NCBI GenBank assembly: GCA_905236545.1
Contig: CAJOQO010000319.1
Location: forward strand, 1-6,387
From: an uncultured Lachnospiraceae bacterium
GTDB lineage: Bacteria; Bacillota; Clostridia; Lachnospirales; Lachnospiraceae
Length of the DNA: 6,387 nucleotides
Reading direction: 5' to 3'
Part shown: in pieces, positions 4,095 to 6,387 of the stretch
How the letters are laid out: each line of letters opens with the position of its first letter
Position numbering within the stretch: the stretch's first letter is position 1
The notes under the pieces: generated by a model
Database searches by the model: none
Told to the model about the DNA's origin: nothing
What the model saw: the letters and a program-made list of their open reading frames with translations, nothing else
Program-made: the position numbers and the translations under genes

Positions 4095-6296
4095 TTATTT
4101 CGTCAGAAGCATCATGATCTCATTGCTGCGGGAGATGAACTCCGTCATCGCCTCCGGCTTCAGCGGCGCATTGGCCAGCGCAGCCAGATCATAGAGCTGT
4201 TTCGCAAACAGTCCGGCATGCTCGCCATCCTTATGGTCAAGCAGATAACGGACCAGCGGATGATTCTCGTTAAGGGTCAGCGTCTGTGCAGGCGCGAACA
4301 TATCCATATCCATGCCGGAGCCGGACATGCTGTACATCCGCATCATATCCTGCATGCGGCGTCCTTCCTCCTGGATCGTAAGCATCGAAGAAATCTTTTC
4401 ATCCTTCAGGCTCTGCACCTGAACCGTCAGCTTGTCATTGCCGATCTCCTTCTTGAAGAGTTCGGAAAGCGTCTCGGTATCCGCCTTCAGCTTCTCCTCA
4501 TCCGCCTCCTCAGACTTCATGGAGCCGGTCACATCCGCGTCGATGCGCTCAAACTTCAGATCCTGCCTCTTCTGCTCGAGATGCTGGAGATACGGAGAAT
4601 CAATATTGTGGGGAAGAATGACCGCATCCATGCCGTTTTCGCGGAACATGCGGATGTACTGGCCCTGCTGGGATTCATCCGTCACATAATAAATCGTCGT
4701 CTTCTCCGGCTCCCTGGCTTCACCGCCCTTGTTCTCATCCGGATCCTCAGACACATCGAGATCACCGTCCGCACTCTCACTGTCTGCCTTCGCAGCATCC
4801 GCACTGTCCGCATTCCCGCCGTCCGTCTTCGCAGCTTCCGCACTCTCGCCATCTGCCTTCGCTGCATCCGCACTGTCCGCATTCTCGCCGTCCGCCTTCG
4901 CTGCATCCGCGCCGGAGAGCTTCTCAAGATACTCCTTCAGCGTAAAGTATTTTCCATCCAGGTTCTTGAACAGCATATAGTCCTGGAGGCGCTCAGAGAA
5001 CTTCTCATCCCGCAGGCTTCCGTATTTCAGGAACGGACTGATATCATCCCAGTACTTCTCGTAATTCTCACGGTCCGTCTTGCACATTCCGGTCAGCTTG
5101 TCAGCGACCTTCTTGGAGATATAATCGCGCAGCTTCTTTACAAACCCGTCGTTCTGAAGCGCGGAACGGGAAACATTCAGCGGGAAGTCCGGGCAGTCGA
5201 TCACGCCCTTGAGAAGCATCATGTATTCCGGAACAACTTCCTTGATATTATCAGCGATGAACACCTGGTTGTTGTACAGCTTGATCGTTCCCTCGATCGA
5301 GTCGTACTCCGTGTTAATCTTCGGGAAATACAGGATTCCCTTCATATTGAACGGATAATCCGCGTTCAGATGGATCCAGAACAGGGGCTCGCGGTAATCA
5401 TTGAAGACCTTGCGGTAGAAGGACTTATACTCCTCCTCCGTGCAGTCATTCGGATGCTTCGCCCACAGCGGGTGAATATCAGAGATGCTCACGGGACGCT
5501 TGTTGATCTTCACACGGTCTCGGGCCGGCGAGATCTCTACCGTCTTCTTTCCGCCTTCGCCATCGTCCTGCTCTTCGGTCTTCGCATCCTCATGGATATG
5601 CTCGACCACGACATCCGTATCCTTCAGCTCACTCTCATCGATGGTCTCATATTCCTGAGGCGCATTGGCCTTCTCAAGGAAGATCTCAACCGGCATGAAG
5701 CTGCAGTAACGCTCCAGAACCTCACGCATACGGTATTCATTCGAGAATTCCAGGCAGTCCTCATTCAGATGAAGCGTGATCGTCGTTCCGACCGTATCCC
5801 TGCTACCGTCTCTCATCGTGTAAGTGGAGGAGCCATCGCATTCCCAGTGGACCGGCTCCGCTCCTTCCTGATAGCTCAGGGTGTCGATTTCGACATTCTC
5901 GGAAACCATGAATACGGAATAGAATCCAAGGCCGAAATGTCCGATGATGTCATCCTTGTTCGCCTTGTCCTTGTACTTTTCGAAGAATGCGGTTGCTCCC
6001 GAAAATGCGATCTGGGTGATGTATTCTTCGACTTCGTCCGCCGTCATTCCGATTCCCGTATCGGAGAAGCGCACCGTCTTTGCATCCGGATCCACTGTGA
6101 CATGAATGGAATCCTTGTGATCGTCCGGATACTGATATTCCCCCATGATCTCAAGCTTATGCAGCTTGGAGATCGCGTCGCAGGCATTCGAGATGACCTC
6201 ACGCACAAAAATATCATGATCCGAATACAGCCACTTCTTAATAATCGGCAGCATATTCTCGCTGTTAATGGAAAGGTTACCCTGTCTCTGTGTCAT
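4095..6296 (-). CDS. htpG: Chaperone HtpG (bacterial Hsp90), 733 aa, with repeat-bearing linker insertion
   Basis: HtpG is a homodimeric cytoplasmic ATP-driven chaperone. The N-terminal ATPase domain has E33 and N37 in REVISNACDA, D79 in SDTGIGM, and GHFGLGFYS (119-127). The middle domain has FWIHLNADYPFNMKGILYFP, and R377 in LNVSRSALQ matches the arginine that reaches the ATP in relatives. The C-terminal dimerisation domain follows from about residue 610, without the eukaryotic MEEVD tail. ATG 6296 is preceded by AGGAG at 6311-6307, ten bases upstream, and the N-terminus aligns with the family. Typical bacterial HtpG has about 620-660 residues. The excess is mainly a linker at residues 461-532, between KEYLEKL and TIYYVTDE, rich in Ala, Asp, Glu, Ser and Lys and built partly of 13-residue repeats. 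The frame is intact and all catalytic residues are present, so function is probably retained. No CIRCE element is visible upstream. Confidence 0.97.
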   Translation of the reverse strand: MTQRQGNLSINSENMLPIIKKWLYSDHDIFVREVISNACDAISKLHKLEIMGEYQYPDDHKDSIHVTVDPDAKTVRFSDTGIGMTADEVEEYITQIAFSGATAFFEKYKDKANKDDIIGHFGLGFYSVFMVSENVEIDTLSYQEGAEPVHWECDGSSTYTMRDGSRDTVGTTITLHLNEDCLEFSNEYRMREVLERYCSFMPVEIFLEKANAPQEYETIDESELKDTDVVVEHIHEDAKTEEQDDGEGGKKTVEISPARDRVKINKRPVSISDIHPLWAKHPNDCTEEEYKSFYRKVFNDYREPLFWIHLNADYPFNMKGILYFPKINTEYDSIEGTIKLYNNQVFIADNIKEVVPEYMMLLKGVIDCPDFPLNVSRSALQNDGFVKKLRDYISKKVADKLTGMCKTDRENYEKYWDDISPFLKYGSLRDEKFSERLQDYMLFKNLDGKYFTLKEYLEKLSGADAAKADGENADSADAAKADGESAEAAKTDGGNADSADAAKADSESADGDLDVSEDPDENKGGEAREPEKTTIYYVTDESQQGQYIRMFRENGMDAVILPHNIDSPYLQHLEQKRQDLKFERIDADVTGSMKSEEADEEKLKADTETLSELFKKEIGNDKLTVQVQSLKDEKISSMLTIQEEGRRMQDMMRMYSMSGSGMDMDMFAPAQTLTLNENHPLVRYLLDHKDGEHAGLFAKQLYDLAALANAPLKPEAMTEFISRSNEIMMLLTK
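4767..4910 (-). repeat. 39-nt coding repeat within htpG (about four units)
   Basis: It encodes HtpG residues 463-510 as four related units: ADAAKADGENADS, ADAAKADGESAEA, AKTDGGNADS (short, 10 residues) and ADAAKADSESAD. The full DNA period is 39 nt, with subrepeats of the Ala-Asp-Ala kind inside. Unit changes are multiples of three, so the frame is kept. The Ala, Asp, Lys and Ser composition predicts a flexible or disordered segment. Two long open frames on other strands or frames here are artefacts of this repeat. Confidence 0.92.
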
Positions 6297-6333
6297 ATGT
6301 CATTCACTCCTTTTTCTGAATCCTGTTTCCGTT

Positions 6334-6380
6334 TCCGGATCGTTTTTTCCGGATCATTATTCCGGATCGTTTTCCGAATC
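6334..6380. repeat. TCCGGATC-centred tandem repeats upstream of htpG
   Basis: TCCGGATC occurs at 6334-6341, 6348-6355 and 6361-6368, and TCCGAATC at 6373-6380. The steps are 14, 13 and 12 nt, with T-rich spacers such as GTTTT. The core TCCGGA is palindromic. The array lies 38-84 bases upstream of the htpG start and may run past the right edge. It occupies the expected leader or promoter zone of htpG; no clear promoter can be picked out within it. Confidence 0.78.
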
Positions 6381-6387
6381 GTTTTTC

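Noticed and set aside
4682..4980. Arg/Met-rich minus-strand ORF and Ser/Ala-rich plus-strand ORF over the htpG repeat
   Set aside because: Both are alternate readings of the 39-nt htpG repeat, whose unit lacks stops in several frames.
1..6387. A novel multi-gene system such as defence, secretion or biosynthesis
   Set aside because: Identified genes are housekeeping or conserved unknowns in mixed orientation with separate signals; nothing ties them into one system.

Overview
The window looks like chromosomal core sequence from a Gram-positive Clostridia bacterium, most likely a member of the Lachnospiraceae. This rests on the DUF5721-type protein, a DegV-family protein, a small single-pass membrane protein of a type I recall from that family, a clostridial-style HtpG with the N-terminal NACDA motif, and strong AGGAGG-type ribosome binding sites. 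Coding sequence is moderately GC-rich. The species cannot be named from sequence alone.

Layout from left to right. (1) 2-1072, plus: the C-terminal ~356 codons of argininosuccinate synthase (argG), cut by the left edge. (2) 1073-1608, non-coding: a strong fold-back element (1181-1259), a plausible promoter (1309-1337), an array of six 12-nt repeats (1388-1459) and a speculative 39-codon GTG-started ORF across that array. (3) 1609-1866, plus: an 85-aa single-pass membrane protein of unknown function. (4) 1867-2279, non-coding: an array of 21-nt repeats starting inside the last codons of that gene, a 15-bp inverted repeat enclosing four 13-nt repeats, and a hairpin that may terminate degV transcription. 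(5) 2280-3119, minus: a DegV-family fatty-acid-binding protein, with a promoter and dyad symmetries upstream (3196-3293). (6) 3355-3439: about five 17-nt repeats, then 3458-3940, plus: a DUF5721 protein. (7) 3912-4072: a 56-nt-spaced duplication of the 3' end of that gene, then a hairpin. (8) 4095-6296, minus: htpG (Hsp90), 733 aa, enlarged by a repeat-bearing acidic linker of about 72 residues in the middle domain. TCCGGATC-centred repeats lie upstream of it.

The genes do not form one pathway. They are arginine biosynthesis, a small membrane protein, lipid handling, an uncharacterised conserved protein and a chaperone, mostly with their own signals and in alternating orientation. I found no defence, mobile or biosynthetic system. 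The feature that stands out is that nearly every intergenic gap carries its own degenerate short tandem repeat (12, 21, 13, 17 and about 13 nt), and one coding sequence carries a 39-nt repeat, so short-period duplication appears to be a general habit of this genome.
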